A stretch of 64,000 nucleotides of DNA from Paenibacillus sp. SY21-1 (GCF_005222705.1 NZ_STGF01000005.1:186001-250000); one strand, 5' to 3'. Shown: positions 9,641-18,277, counted from the first letter of the stretch. The notes: a model not told the origin generated them from the letters alone. Numbers and translations are program-made.

Positions 9641-10388
9641 CTATGGCAAAGGAGCATATTCGAAATAGTCGAAATCGGCATAATTGCGGCTTTCCTTGCC
9701 GTTGCCGCTTGCGAATAATCCGATGTAGGTGCCTGAGAAGCCTCCCGCAATATCAACGCTCAGCAGCGTGCCGTCCACACGCTCCAGCAGAGCTGTCCAG
9801 GTTTCGGATGCGGCAGCGTAATAGAAGTTAAAGTCCTGCTCCCGCGCTTCTCCTTGAGAAATAGCCGATTGCGGCCGGCTTCGGGCGATAGGACATGCTG
9901 ACTGAGAACGGAGTCTTCTCCGGCAAAACGTCTGATCAAGCGTACGATTCTATTCTGTCCGTGCAGGGAGCATTCCACGGATGAAATTCCAGGAAAGCGC
10001 CAGCCGCTCTTTATCAAAATGGTCGCAAGCCGGCTGCGACGGCCAGCGTTGCTCCGGCAGCGAGGGCCTCGGCATTTCAAGCTCTACGATTCCTTTGCCT
10101 GGATTGACGACGGCCAGTCGTTTTCCCAAACGAACGGGACGAGGAAGGTTTCTCTTCCCAGATTGCGATATGGACCGCCATACGGCCTTGACCCTAAGCA
10201 GAACATCCACCATTCGCCGTCGCTGGTCTGCACGATGTCCGCATGACCGACATTTGTAATCGGATGGTGCAGGCCCAGATGGCGGTGGGTGAGAATCGGG
10301 TTTGACTTGCAGCCTTCATAAGGGCCCTCGATTGAGGTGCTGCGCGCAATCGTAACCGAATCGGTATGCCCGGTCCCCCGGCTTTCAG
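9641..10388 (-). pseudogene. Decayed GH43 gene (C-terminal half, several frameshifts)
   Basis: Reading the minus strand gives consecutive pieces of a GH43 beta-xylosidase/arabinofuranosidase in correct order but in different frames. First comes GTGHTDSVTIARS, NVGHADIV, GEWWMFCLGSRPYGG and RNLGRETFLVPFVW (frame closed by a stop at 10084). After a frameshift near 10120 come VELEMPRPSLPEQRW and DHFDKERLALSWNFIR; then further disrupted sequence; finally YYAAASETWTALLERVDG and NYADFDYFEYAPLP ending at the stop at 9641. The N-terminal propeller blades with the catalytic base are missing: homology stops at about 10388 where AraC-like sequence begins on the other strand. It is a remnant, distinct from the intact GH43 at 5939, and cannot make an active enzyme. 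Confidence 0.85.
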
Positions 10389-10571
10389 TTCAAAGAGTAC
10401 GTCGATATGATCAGAATGCGGGAAGCCAAGCGGCTGCTGCGAGAGAGCAGACATTCCATGGCGGCCATCGCGGATAAAACGGGCTTCGAGCACCCCGCCA
10501 ACTTTAACGTTTTATTTAAGAAAGTGACAGGCATGACCCCAAGCGGCTACCGTAAAGCCTATCGGATTTAA
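10383..10571 (+). pseudogene. AraC-family regulator remnant (C-terminal HTH only)
   Basis: About 62 codons in frame to the stop at 10569-10571 match the end of an AraC DNA-binding domain: FKEYVDMIRMREAKRLLRES, then IADKTGFEHPANFNVLFKKV and MTPSGYRKAYRI. Nothing upstream encodes the first helix-turn-helix or a sensory domain, and no ribosome site or start is present. The upstream edge coincides with the edge of the GH43 remnant on the other strand, so a deletion or inversion joined the two broken genes. Confidence 0.8.
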
Positions 10572-10701
10572 CGATGCGGTCCAGCCTGGGCAAAAGCCCA
10601 TGCGCGCAATGTTGACCTTCAACACACACAGCGTTAATCCTGAGTTGACATAGAGGTGCTATAGTCATGGGACACCCAAGCAGACAAGGATGGTTGAATC
10701 T

Positions 10702-11331
10702 ATGGGAATTCATACGTATTTCAGGTCGCTGAACGATTTGGAGCGCATTATTCGCACGCCCGGCAAATTCAAGTTTGAGGATCACAGCGTGTCCGCCCAT
10801 TCCTGGAAGGTTGTGCAGTACGCCAAAACACTCGCCGATATCGAGGAGCAGCATGGCGTAACGATCGATTGGAAGAAGCTGTATGAAATTACAAGCAGTC
10901 ATGACTACGGAGAAATTTTTATCGGAGATATTAAAACGCCCGTCAAGCATTCCTCGCTGGAGCTTCGCTCGATGCTGCAGCAGGTAGAGGACGGCATGGT
11001 GGAGCATTTCATTAACGAAAATATACCCGTGGAGTTCCAGGCCATCTTCCGCAGGCAGCTGCGCGACGGCAAAGACCATTCGGTGGAAGGTCTTATTCTC
11101 GAAGTAGCCGACAAAATGGATCAGGTGTACGAAGCGTTCGTCGAGCTGCAGCGGGGCAATACGGAGAAGGAATTTGTTGTCATGTACCGGTACGCGCTCG
11201 TCAAAATCAAAAATATCGACCTTCATTGCGTTACCTATTTTTTGGAGCATATCCTGCCGGACATTATTCACGAAGGCACATTCTCTCCAATCGATATTCG
11301 CAAAATTACGGAAGAAGCTCTTGCCCAGTAG
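10702..11331 (+). CDS. HD-domain phosphohydrolase (YfbR-type 5'-nucleotidase-like)
   Basis: 209 residues with the metal-binding HD signature spread as in YfbR-like nucleotidases: His in DHSVSAHSWKV, the HD pair in SSHDYGEIF, and the last Asp in EVADKMDQVYEAF. YfbR dephosphorylates deoxynucleoside monophosphates; that activity is inferred here only from the fold family. The start at 10702 is preferred because AAGGA ends 11 bases upstream; the ATG at 10690 overlaps that AAGGA itself. It stands alone between the AraC remnant and a LacI regulator, with no obvious partner. Some relatives are annotated only as HD-domain proteins, so the substrate is open. Confidence 0.8.
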   Translation: MGIHTYFRSLNDLERIIRTPGKFKFEDHSVSAHSWKVVQYAKTLADIEEQHGVTIDWKKLYEITSSHDYGEIFIGDIKTPVKHSSLELRSMLQQVEDGMVEHFINENIPVEFQAIFRRQLRDGKDHSVEGLILEVADKMDQVYEAFVELQRGNTEKEFVVMYRYALVKIKNIDLHCVTYFLEHILPDIIHEGTFSPIDIRKITEEALAQ

Positions 11332-11427
11332 CCACTCCGGCGAAGGGCGGGGCTTTTCCTTTTTATTGGAAACCAAAGCTCCCGCAGTCGGACCGCAGCA
11401 GCTTATCTCCATGCGCGGCATATTGGA

Positions 11428-11456
11428 TTGACAGAAGGTGGCAAGCTTGATAATAT
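11428..11456 (+). promoter_or_regulatory. Sigma-A promoter for the LacI gene
   Basis: TTGACA (11428-11433), 17-base spacer, TAATAT (11451-11456). Transcription would begin near 11463, which leaves almost no leader for an ATG at 11471 and so supports the TTG start at 11504. Confidence 0.65.
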
Positions 11457-11503
11457 AGGCCCATAAGTGTATGAACGCGCGTTTACACGTTGGGGGTGCC
11501 ATT

Positions 11504-12559
11504 TTGGCCAAAGAAATCAACAGCACGGAAATCGCCAGATTGGCGGGGGTGTCGCGCAGCACCGTTAGCCGCGTCATCAACAACTACGCCAACGTTCCCG
11601 AGCAAACAAAGCAGAAGGTTATGAAGGTGATTGAAGAGCATAACTATTATCCGAATTTGTCCGCCCAGGTGCTTGCAGGCAAAAGAACGCGCACGATCGG
11701 CTTGTTTATGATCGATCCCGGCCGAATTTCGGGCGACATTATCTCAAGCATGCTTCTTGCCCGTGTAATTGAAAGCGCTTCTTCAAGGGGCTATTACGTA
11801 CTGACGCATATTGTACGAAATGCAAGCGATCCCGAGGAGATCCGCTTAATTAAGGAGTGCTTCTTCCAGCGCAGAATCGACGGCGGCGTATTTATCGGGG
11901 CGGCGAACGAGGAGCCTGTCGTGGAGGAGCTGATTGCGGAAGGCTTCGTAACCGCGATCGTCGATCAGCGTTTGCCGGGAAGGAGCGAGCCGAATCGGCT
12001 GACGTTTAATTTCGACAACGAGGCTGGCATTCATCAGCTTGTCGGTTATCTTGCGGGATTGGGCCACCGCAAAATCGGGATCATCAACGGCGATATGAAC
12101 AGGCATTCCGGCCCTGCCAAATGGGAAGCGTTTCAGCAAGCGATGGCCCAGGAAGGTCTGCCGATTGAGGAGCAATGGGTGCTGCCGGGGGATTTCAACG
12201 AGGGGAGCGGCTACAGGGCGGTGAAGGGGCTGCTGGAGAAGGAGTCCGCGCTGCCGACGGCGCTGCTTGCCGCCAATGACAGCGTTGCTTTCGGCGCGCT
12301 TCGCGCCTTGCGGGAAGCGGGGCTCCGGGTCCCGGAGGATATGTCCGTCGTGGGCTTCGACGATCATCATCAGAGCGCCCATACCGATCCTCCGCTGACG
12401 ACTGTTAAAATTGATTTTGTGTCCATGATGGATGAGCTTACACGCAGGCTGATTGCCAGCATCGAGCAGGAAGACAGGCTTCCCGGGCCGGCTCCGACAG
12501 CCGCCGCGCAATTGATTGTACGCGCATCCTGCCGCGCCATAAGGAAAGCGGACAGCTGA
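11504..12559 (+). CDS. LacI-family transcriptional regulator
   Basis: 351 residues. The N-terminal helix-turn-helix STEIARLAGVSRSTVSRVIN and hinge-helix region (LSAQVLAGKRTRTIG) are followed by a periplasmic-binding-protein-like sugar domain (GVFIGAANEEP, GHRKIGIINGD, ALLAANDSVAFGALRAL, SVVGFDDHHQSA). Such proteins repress sugar genes until an effector binds. The TTG at 11504 is chosen because GGGGG lies eight bases before it and the protein then starts right at the DNA-binding domain; an ATG at 11471 lacks a ribosome site. A consensus promoter sits just upstream. The target is unknown; neighbouring genes are not clearly sugar genes, but the glycosidase cluster is near. Confidence 0.9.
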   Translation: MAKEINSTEIARLAGVSRSTVSRVINNYANVPEQTKQKVMKVIEEHNYYPNLSAQVLAGKRTRTIGLFMIDPGRISGDIISSMLLARVIESASSRGYYVLTHIVRNASDPEEIRLIKECFFQRRIDGGVFIGAANEEPVVEELIAEGFVTAIVDQRLPGRSEPNRLTFNFDNEAGIHQLVGYLAGLGHRKIGIINGDMNRHSGPAKWEAFQQAMAQEGLPIEEQWVLPGDFNEGSGYRAVKGLLEKESALPTALLAANDSVAFGALRALREAGLRVPEDMSVVGFDDHHQSAHTDPPLTTVKIDFVSMMDELTRRLIASIEQEDRLPGPAPTAAAQLIVRASCRAIRKADS

Positions 12560-12732
12560 TTATTTTGCAGAAAAGTGCGTTAAGGATATGAAGGAGGGGA
12601 TGGGGATGTAGGCGGGGCCTTGCAGCAGCGGAGCAGCCCAATTTTTTTGGATGCCATGAATGTCAAAAAAGCTGGGTAGGAACAATCAAGCAAGCATATT
12701 TCGCCTTTAAGGGCCAAGGGAGAGGGATACCG

Positions 12733-13200
12733 GTGAGTGACAGCAAACTCGGAACGAATACCATTACGCAAATTGGACTTTTAGTGCATGATATTGATGA
12801 AACCTCGCAGGCTTATGCGGATTTCTTCGGCGTAGAGAAGCCGAAATGGTTCTGGACGGACACGGTGGATGTCGCGCAAACGGAGTATCGCGGCGAATCG
12901 TCCGTAGCGCGGGCGAAGCTTGCTTTTTTTAATATGGGTTCCCTGCAGCTTGAATTAATTGAGCCCGACCAGCATCCAAGCACCTGGAGAGAGCATTTGG
13001 ACAAGCATGGCGAGGGTCCGCACCATATCGCGTTTGTGGTGGACGGCATGAAGGAGAAGGTAGCCGTGATGGAGCAAAACGGCATGGGACTTGTGCAAAA
13101 AGGCGAGTACACGGGCGGGCGCTATGCCTATATGGATACGTTCAAGCAGCTGAAGGTAATGCTGGAATTGCTTGAGAACGATAAAAAATCGAACGAATAA
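12733..13200 (+). CDS. VOC-family (glyoxalase/methylmalonyl-CoA epimerase-like) protein
   Basis: 155 residues with two beta-alpha-beta-beta-beta units: TQIGLLVHDIDETSQAYADF with a metal-type His, LQLELIEP, then GPHHIAFVVDG and a final Glu in KVMLELLEN. This spacing of His/Glu ligands resembles methylmalonyl-CoA epimerase and glyoxalase-like members. The start is a GTG with AAGGGAGAGGG upstream. It lies 30 bases before an SDR on the same strand, so the two may be co-transcribed and act on one carbonyl compound. The substrate is not predictable. Confidence 0.8.
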   Translation: MSDSKLGTNTITQIGLLVHDIDETSQAYADFFGVEKPKWFWTDTVDVAQTEYRGESSVARAKLAFFNMGSLQLELIEPDQHPSTWREHLDKHGEGPHHIAFVVDGMKEKVAVMEQNGMGLVQKGEYTGGRYAYMDTFKQLKVMLELLENDKKSNE

Positions 13201-13230
13201 AGCGGTTCAGCCGTAAAGGAGAGTGTTTGC

Positions 13231-13932
13231 ATGCGTATTCTGATTACAGGAGCAAATCGAGGTTTGGGCCTTGCGCTTGCCCGGGAAGCCTGCGCGCGCG
13301 GCCATCAGGTGTTCGCAGGCGTGCGCGGACCCGGATCGCCGGTGGACGAGCTTAAACGCTTGCAGGAGGAATATCCCGAGCAGGCGATCATTCTGCCTCT
13401 GGACGTAACCGATGAGAATTCGATCAGCTACGCTCGCGAAATCGTAGGCTTGAGAGTGGATTCGCTGGACTGCATTGTGAATAGCGCAGCGATTCTTCTT
13501 GGTCGGGATCAGAAGCTGGAGCAGCTCGAGCTCGGACAGGTAGAGGAAACGTTCCAGACCAACTTGTTCGGCCCAATTGCCGTGCTCAAGCATTTTCTGC
13601 CGTTGCTGCGTAAAGGAGAAGCGCAAGCCGTACTCAATATCAGCTCCGAAGCGGGAAGCTTTGCCGGCGCATACGGCGGCGATTATTCCTATGCGCTGTC
13701 CAAATCGGCGCTTAACATGTTTACGGCGCAAATCCGGCGGGAGCTTGCCCCCTCGGGCATTCTGGTCTATGCCGTACATCCGGGCTGGATCAAAACCGAT
13801 ATGGGCGGAGACAGGGCGCCGGGGGATGCGGGCGAATCCGCGGCAGGCATACTGGATTTGGCCGAGCGTCGGACGCAAGCTCCGGAGCACGCGTTTTTTG
13901 TCGACCATAGCGGGAAAGCGATGCCGCTGTAG
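13231..13932 (+). CDS. Short-chain dehydrogenase/reductase
   Basis: 233 residues with the SDR marks: NAD(P)-binding TGANRGLG near the N-terminus, NSAAIL (NNAG-like), Ser in NISSEAGS and the YxxxK pair in YSYALSKSALNMF, then HPGWIKTDMGG. The enzyme is soluble and reduces or oxidises an unknown alcohol/ketone. AAAGGAGAG precedes the ATG. It follows the VOC gene by 30 bases. Its C-terminal end (ESAAGILDLAE) resembles the end of the internally deleted SDR at 26476, which helps to recognise that remnant. Confidence 0.88.
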   Translation: MRILITGANRGLGLALAREACARGHQVFAGVRGPGSPVDELKRLQEEYPEQAIILPLDVTDENSISYAREIVGLRVDSLDCIVNSAAILLGRDQKLEQLELGQVEETFQTNLFGPIAVLKHFLPLLRKGEAQAVLNISSEAGSFAGAYGGDYSYALSKSALNMFTAQIRRELAPSGILVYAVHPGWIKTDMGGDRAPGDAGESAAGILDLAERRTQAPEHAFFVDHSGKAMPL

Positions 13933-13990
13933 CCGCTTGGAAAGCAAGGACAAGCAGGCGTATCGCCAGCTGGAATAACTCTTGAACCGA

Positions 13991-14036
13991 AAAACCCCGG
14001 CCGAGCGCGCTGTGATCGCGTGCTGACCGGGGGTTT
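13991..14036 (-). terminator. Terminator between convergent genes
   Basis: AAAACCCCGG (13991-14000) pairs with CCGGGGGTTT (14027-14036). Read on the minus strand the stem is followed by a run of five T, so it mainly serves the oxidoreductase gene ending at 14056; the SDR ending at 13932 may use it too. Confidence 0.65.
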
Positions 14037-14055
14037 CCCAAACGATGAAGAAGTA

Positions 14056-15135
14056 TTACAAATAAACCGCTTGGCCTGTCCGCGACGATTCATAAATCGC
14101 TTCAAGAATTTGGGACACGACATAAGCCTGCTCAGGAGTAACGACAGGGTCGGTGTCCTCCTCGATCGCCTTCAGCCATAGCCGCATTTCCAGGTCCGAA
14201 TCCTTTTCGCTTTTCCCGTCGTAGAAAGCTACACCGCCTGCGCTTAAATCTACTGTTTTCGTGAAAAGACGGCTGTGCTCCTCGCCGTTGATGCGAAGTC
14301 CATCCTTCATGTCCGCTCCGCCCTCCGTACCCGACAGCGAGCATTTTGCCTCGTCGACTTCCAGCGAATTAAGCGCCCAGCTCGATTCGAGCACAATGGT
14401 TGCGCCGTTCTCCATTACAATCATGCCGAACGCGGAATCTTCAACGGTGAATTTGGCAGGGTCCCAAGGGCCCCAAGCGTTTGCCGCGTTTTCACGCTGC
14501 GACAGCTTGTGATAGGACGTTCCGAGCACAACCTTAGGCTTGTAGTTGTCCAGCATCCACAGCGTCAAATCAAGAGCATGCGTGCCGATATCGATCAGCG
14601 GGCCGCCGCCTTGCTTCTCTTCGTCGAGAAATACGCCCCATGTAGGCACGGCGCGACGGCGAATCGCATGAGCCTTTGCATAGTAGATATCGCCCAGCTC
14701 GCCGGATTCGCAGATTTTTTTCAAATGCTGGCTATCCGGGCGGAAGCGGTTGTTATAGCCTACGGTCAGCTTTTTGCCGGTGCGGCGTGCGGCCTCGACC
14801 ATGCGTGCGGCGTCTGCGGCCGTTTTCGCCATCGGCTTCTCGCTCATAACATGTTTGCCTGCTTCCAAAGCGGCGATTGAAATATCGGCATGGGAATCGT
14901 TTGGCGTACAGACGTGCACGATCTCGATGGATTCATCCTGCAGAAGCTCCGTATAATCGGTATAAACGCGGGCTCCTTCAGCGCCGTACAGCGCGGCGGC
15001 TTCGATAGCGCGATGCTCGACGATATCGCAGAAGGCGACAATGTCGACGTTGGACAGTTTTTTGAGACTTGGAAGATGTTTGCCGTTTGCGATGCCGCCG
15101 CAGCCAATAATGGCAAGTTTATAAGTTTTGGACAT
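14056..15135 (-). CDS. Gfo/Idh/MocA-family oxidoreductase
   Basis: 359 residues. The Rossmann start LAIIGCGGIANGKHLPSL gives the GxGGxA nucleotide motif; SEKPMAKTAADAARM carries the EKP signature whose Lys is catalytic; GGGPLIDIGTHALDLTLWML holds the family's substrate-site DxGxHxxD. These enzymes oxidise sugars, inositols or sugar acids with NAD(P). It is last in a minus-strand run (AraC 18151, oxidoreductase 17174, AraC 16122, this gene), with 63 bases to the AraC gene before it. GGAGGTC precedes the ATG. Substrate unknown, presumably a sugar or uronate. Confidence 0.9.
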   Translation of the reverse strand: MSKTYKLAIIGCGGIANGKHLPSLKKLSNVDIVAFCDIVEHRAIEAAALYGAEGARVYTDYTELLQDESIEIVHVCTPNDSHADISIAALEAGKHVMSEKPMAKTAADAARMVEAARRTGKKLTVGYNNRFRPDSQHLKKICESGELGDIYYAKAHAIRRRAVPTWGVFLDEEKQGGGPLIDIGTHALDLTLWMLDNYKPKVVLGTSYHKLSQRENAANAWGPWDPAKFTVEDSAFGMIVMENGATIVLESSWALNSLEVDEAKCSLSGTEGGADMKDGLRINGEEHSRLFTKTVDLSAGGVAFYDGKSEKDSDLEMRLWLKAIEEDTDPVVTPEQAYVVSQILEAIYESSRTGQAVYL

Positions 15136-15198
15136 AGGTATGACCTCCAGATATGGGATGAAATGTCGTGCTTTGATGAATACTTATGACGAGTCGGC

Positions 15199-16122
15199 CT
15201 AAGCGCGCTGATTGCGAAAAGCGGACGGGGTTATGCCGAACCTTTTGCGAAACACCGTATGCAAATAATTGCCTCCGGCGAATCCGGTCTGCCTGGCAAT
15301 GGCTTCAATCGAAGCGCTGCTTTCGGTCAGCTGGCGGCACACCGCCGCCAGCCTTACATCCTCGAGCACCCTGCTGAACGTATGGCCGTCGTGCAGCTCC
15401 TTGAACAGACGCTGAATGTGTCTGGCGCTTAAATTCAGCTTGTCCGCGACGTCCTCCAGCGTAATAACCCCGCCGAAATTGGCTTGAATATATTCCATGG
15501 CCAGCCGGTAGCGGTACGCTTTCATATCGCGTGTAGGATAACGAGTGGAATGGCGCTCCTCATTGTCGTAAGCGCGCACCGCTCGCAGCAGAATCTGGAT
15601 AACGCTTTGCTTGATGGTCGTATAGCTGCCCGAATAATTTTCGATGCAAGCGTGATAGGCGTTTAAAAACTGGGTCATGGCATCATGAGTATCGATTGCC
15701 GGCCTGGCCGGGAGCTCCAGCAGCCTGCGGACGCAATCCCGCGCTTCAGCGGCTTCCCAATCGTCGATTTCGGCATTGTCCGCCTGCTGGCGCTCGACAA
15801 TTTCGACATGGAGGCACAATTCCTCCATCGCTTCCAGCGCATCGGCTTCCTGGTAATGGATAACTTCGGGTCCGGTTAAATAGAACATGCCGCTGCGAAG
15901 CGCATGCTCCTGGTCCTCTAGAATAACTTTGCCTTTGCCTTGCGGAATAAAATGAAATTCGAATTCCGCATGCTTATGGAAGCCTACAACCCGGCCGGGA
16001 GGGAACTGGGTCAGGTGAAAGCGCAGCACATGAATATCGTAGCAGCCCCAGCGGATAGACAGATCCAGACGTTCTAGCGCGTCTTGGCGCTCCCGCATCA
16101 CTTCATATGGAAAAGCCGGCAT
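15199..16122 (-). CDS. AraC-family transcriptional regulator (cupin sensor)
   Basis: 307 residues: an N-terminal cupin sensing domain (FHKHAEFEFHFIPQGKGKVI) and a C-terminal pair of helix-turn-helix motifs (ITLEDVADKLNLSARHIQRL and EAIARQTGFAGGNYLHTVFR). It would sense a sugar and activate adjacent genes. The start at 16122 is preferred over the longer frame (16170) because AAAGGAGAGG lies directly before it. It sits between two Gfo/Idh/MocA genes of the same direction and is probably their co-transcribed regulator. Confidence 0.9.
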   Translation of the reverse strand: MPAFPYEVMRERQDALERLDLSIRWGCYDIHVLRFHLTQFPPGRVVGFHKHAEFEFHFIPQGKGKVILEDQEHALRSGMFYLTGPEVIHYQEADALEAMEELCLHVEIVERQQADNAEIDDWEAAEARDCVRRLLELPARPAIDTHDAMTQFLNAYHACIENYSGSYTTIKQSVIQILLRAVRAYDNEERHSTRYPTRDMKAYRYRLAMEYIQANFGGVITLEDVADKLNLSARHIQRLFKELHDGHTFSRVLEDVRLAAVCRQLTESSASIEAIARQTGFAGGNYLHTVFRKRFGITPSAFRNQRA

Positions 16123-16169
16123 GCTGTCCTCTCCTTTCATGACTCTGCGCTTCGCCGAGTTCGGCCCCA

Positions 16170-17174
16170 CTAGCCCTTTAATTCATCCAGTCTTACGGAG
16201 CGGCGTTCCTTGACCGACAAGTAGGAGGCTTCCATGAGCTTCGTCAAATCAACGGCCAATTGGACATTCTCCTCGGCAGAGGTGCCTTCTTCGATATGGC
16301 GAACCCATTGTTCAAAGGCGCTCTCGCGCTTCTCCGGGAGCGGCTGAGCGGTCCAGCTTTCTGCGGCTCCTCCTTCTCCGGAGGTCGTGCGCAGGAGAAG
16401 CTGAGCGTCCGGCGTCCCGTACATCAGCGTGCCTTCGGTACCATGGATTTCGACGGTGAACGGGGAGTGGTTGTTGACGAAGCCGGCCTCGACAACGCCC
16501 AGCCCGCCTGATTCCGTTGCCAGGGTGGCGACGGCATTATCTTCAACTTCCTTGCCCGTCACATAGCCGAAATGCGCAGTGACCTCTCGCGGCAGCTCGC
16601 CCAGAAACAATCTGGTCAAATACATCGGGTGGCAGCCAAGATCGATCAGAGCGCCTCCTCCGCATTGCTCCAGACTGTAGAAATGCTCAGGCAGCCAATT
16701 GGCAGTAGCGCCGTTATGGGAAAGCCGAACGCGTACGAGAGTAACCTTGCCGAGCAGTCCTTTTTCCAGAATGTCGCGAATCGCAAGGGTATAATCGTCG
16801 TTAAGACGCGGCAGCGATACGGTTAAGGTTACGTTATATTTTGCAATTTCATCCAGAATCGAGTGAACTTCTTTTAAGGTCGGGGCAATTACTTTCTCTG
16901 TAAAAATATGCTTTCCGGCGCGAGCGGCCGCCAGCATGACTTCCTCGTGCATGGAGGTAGGGGCATCGACGATTACGGCGTCGATGTTGCCGCTGTTAAG
17001 CATTTCGTCCAGGCTGGCGTAATACCGAACGCCAAGCTTGTCAGCCGCTTCTTGCCCTCGGACAGCGCTTTCATCCCAAACTGCCGCGATTTCGGTGCCA
17101 GGGTGAGCCAGCGCCTGTTTCGTATAATCCCACGCATGTACGTGCCAGTAGCTGATCTTTCCTATCCGGATCAT
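16170..17174 (-). CDS. Gfo/Idh/MocA-family oxidoreductase with atypical nucleotide loop
   Basis: 334 residues. The C-terminal domain is typical (TEKVIAPTLKEVHSIL with the EK pair, GGGALIDLGCHPMYLTRLFL). The N-terminus reads IGKISYWHVHAWDYTKQAL, where the usual glycine-rich GxGxxG loop is replaced by a His/Trp-rich segment; the following strand TEIAAVWDES still ends in an acidic region fit for NAD(P). Either the cofactor site is altered or this is a variant subfamily. The ATG at 17174 has GGAG ten bases before it; the longer frame does not. It lies 47 bases before the AraC gene in the same direction. Substrate unknown. Confidence 0.85.
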   Translation of the reverse strand: MIRIGKISYWHVHAWDYTKQALAHPGTEIAAVWDESAVRGQEAADKLGVRYYASLDEMLNSGNIDAVIVDAPTSMHEEVMLAAARAGKHIFTEKVIAPTLKEVHSILDEIAKYNVTLTVSLPRLNDDYTLAIRDILEKGLLGKVTLVRVRLSHNGATANWLPEHFYSLEQCGGGALIDLGCHPMYLTRLFLGELPREVTAHFGYVTGKEVEDNAVATLATESGGLGVVEAGFVNNHSPFTVEIHGTEGTLMYGTPDAQLLLRTTSGEGGAAESWTAQPLPEKRESAFEQWVRHIEEGTSAEENVQLAVDLTKLMEASYLSVKERRSVRLDELKG

Positions 17175-17199
17175 TCGTTCATCACTCCAATTATACAAA

Positions 17200-17215
17200 T
17201 AGATGACAACATCTA
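17200..17215. promoter_or_regulatory. Inverted repeat upstream of oxidoreductase gene
   Basis: TAGATG and CATCTA are perfect inverted repeats separated by four bases, 25 bases before the start of the minus-strand oxidoreductase gene. In the message this would be a small hairpin just before the ribosome site; on DNA it could be an operator. Confidence 0.4.
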
Positions 17216-17253
17216 CAATCTAACATATTATTCCCCTTATTTTTAGTGCAACT

Positions 17254-17282
17254 TTGCGACTGTATATCTATAATATTGCGAC
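17254..17282. promoter_or_regulatory. Direct repeat, possible AraC-type operator
   Basis: TTGCGAC occurs at 17254-17260 and 17276-17282, a 22-base period (about two helical turns). It lies between the AraC gene and the oxidoreductase gene it precedes, which is the usual geometry of AraC half-sites. Confidence 0.35.
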
Positions 17283-17284
17283 AA

Positions 17285-18151
17285 TCATTGGAGAGTTTGA
17301 TGAAGCTTCCGGTATTCGCGCGGCGATGCCTGAGCGATTCGTTTGAATGTTTTGCCAAAATGGGAGAAGTTATCGAAGCCGACGGCAACGCTAATGTCGG
17401 AAATGCTCTGGCCCGTTTCGCGAAGCAGCCGCTGCGCTTCCTTGATTCTTGTCAAAATCAAATAATCCGAATACGTAAATCCGGTCGTTTCCTTAAAACG
17501 TCTGCTTAAATAATAGGGGCTTACAAAAAATTGCTCCGCAATCTGCTCCAGCCGCAGCGGCTCGTCGAAATGGACGTTGATATGCCTGATAATTTCGGAT
17601 ATTTTGGCATGCATGGGCGTAGCGTGCTGAAGCTGGGCCGGCCCATGCTGGCGCAAATGCCGGGCAGCCGTCAGCAGCAGCTCGCTGACCGCATGGCTTG
17701 CGGCCAGCTCGAAGCCGGGCTGCCGCTGGGCGATTTCGCCGAGCAATCGCCTGACCGTCTGCTCGGCGCCGAGCGATTCCTGCAGAGGCAGTCTTACAAT
17801 ATGTCCAGCTTCCAGAAACGGCGAGCGCAGCAGGTCGGCGTGCTTCGCAAACTGCGATTCAAGAAAAGCGTCGGAGAAGTGCATGATGACCCGCTCATGA
17901 GCGTCCTCGCCCGATTGCATCGTTTTGTGCAGCTCATGCTTATTAATAAACACAAGATCGCCTTGTTCAACCGAATAGGTCCGGTCCCTGATGAAATAAA
18001 GCCGTTGGCCCGAGAGCATATAATACAGCTCGTAATAATCGTGATAATGGTCGACATCCATCGTAAAGGGCGTCGTGCGCTGCATGAACTCCACATACAG
18101 ACGAGACGTGTCGCCGTAGCTGTAGCTGTAGTCATCCTCCAAAGAAGTCAT
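17285..18151 (-). CDS. AraC-family transcriptional regulator (cupin sensor)
   Basis: 288 residues: cupin domain (DHYHDYYELYYMLSGQRLYF) and C-terminal DNA-binding domain (LRLEQIAEQFFVSPYYLSRR, then ISDISVAVGFDNFSHFGKTF). GAAAGGAGC precedes the ATG. It is divergent from the oxidoreductase-uxaC pair at 18278 and upstream of the minus-strand oxidoreductase run, so it could control both. A 21-base-period direct repeat in the divergent region fits an AraC-type site. Confidence 0.92.
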   Translation of the reverse strand: MTSLEDDYSYSYGDTSRLYVEFMQRTTPFTMDVDHYHDYYELYYMLSGQRLYFIRDRTYSVEQGDLVFINKHELHKTMQSGEDAHERVIMHFSDAFLESQFAKHADLLRSPFLEAGHIVRLPLQESLGAEQTVRRLLGEIAQRQPGFELAASHAVSELLLTAARHLRQHGPAQLQHATPMHAKISEIIRHINVHFDEPLRLEQIAEQFFVSPYYLSRRFKETTGFTYSDYLILTRIKEAQRLLRETGQSISDISVAVGFDNFSHFGKTFKRIAQASPREYRKLHQTLQ

Positions 18152-18176
18152 TTCGGCGAGCTCCTTTCATTTGCGC

Positions 18177-18210
18177 AAAATAAGCGTGGTATTAGGGAAA
18201 ATAAGCATGA
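18177..18210. promoter_or_regulatory. Direct repeat in divergent AraC/oxidoreductase region
   Basis: AAAATAAGCGTGG (18177-18189) and AAAATAAGCATGA (18198-18210) are near-identical and in the same orientation, exactly 21 bases apart. Two half-sites on one DNA face at this spacing are characteristic of AraC-family dimers. It lies between the divergent AraC gene (start 18151) and the oxidoreductase (start 18278). Confidence 0.5.
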
Positions 18211-18277
18211 TTTGACGAGAATTATATCATTTATTTGCTGTATGATAAAGCCAAGCACAAATTGAGGAGGAAATGAA

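Noticed and set aside
10645..10665. TTGACA plus TATAGT as promoter for the HD-domain gene
   Set aside because: The spacing is only nine bases, so these two boxes cannot form a sigma-A promoter.
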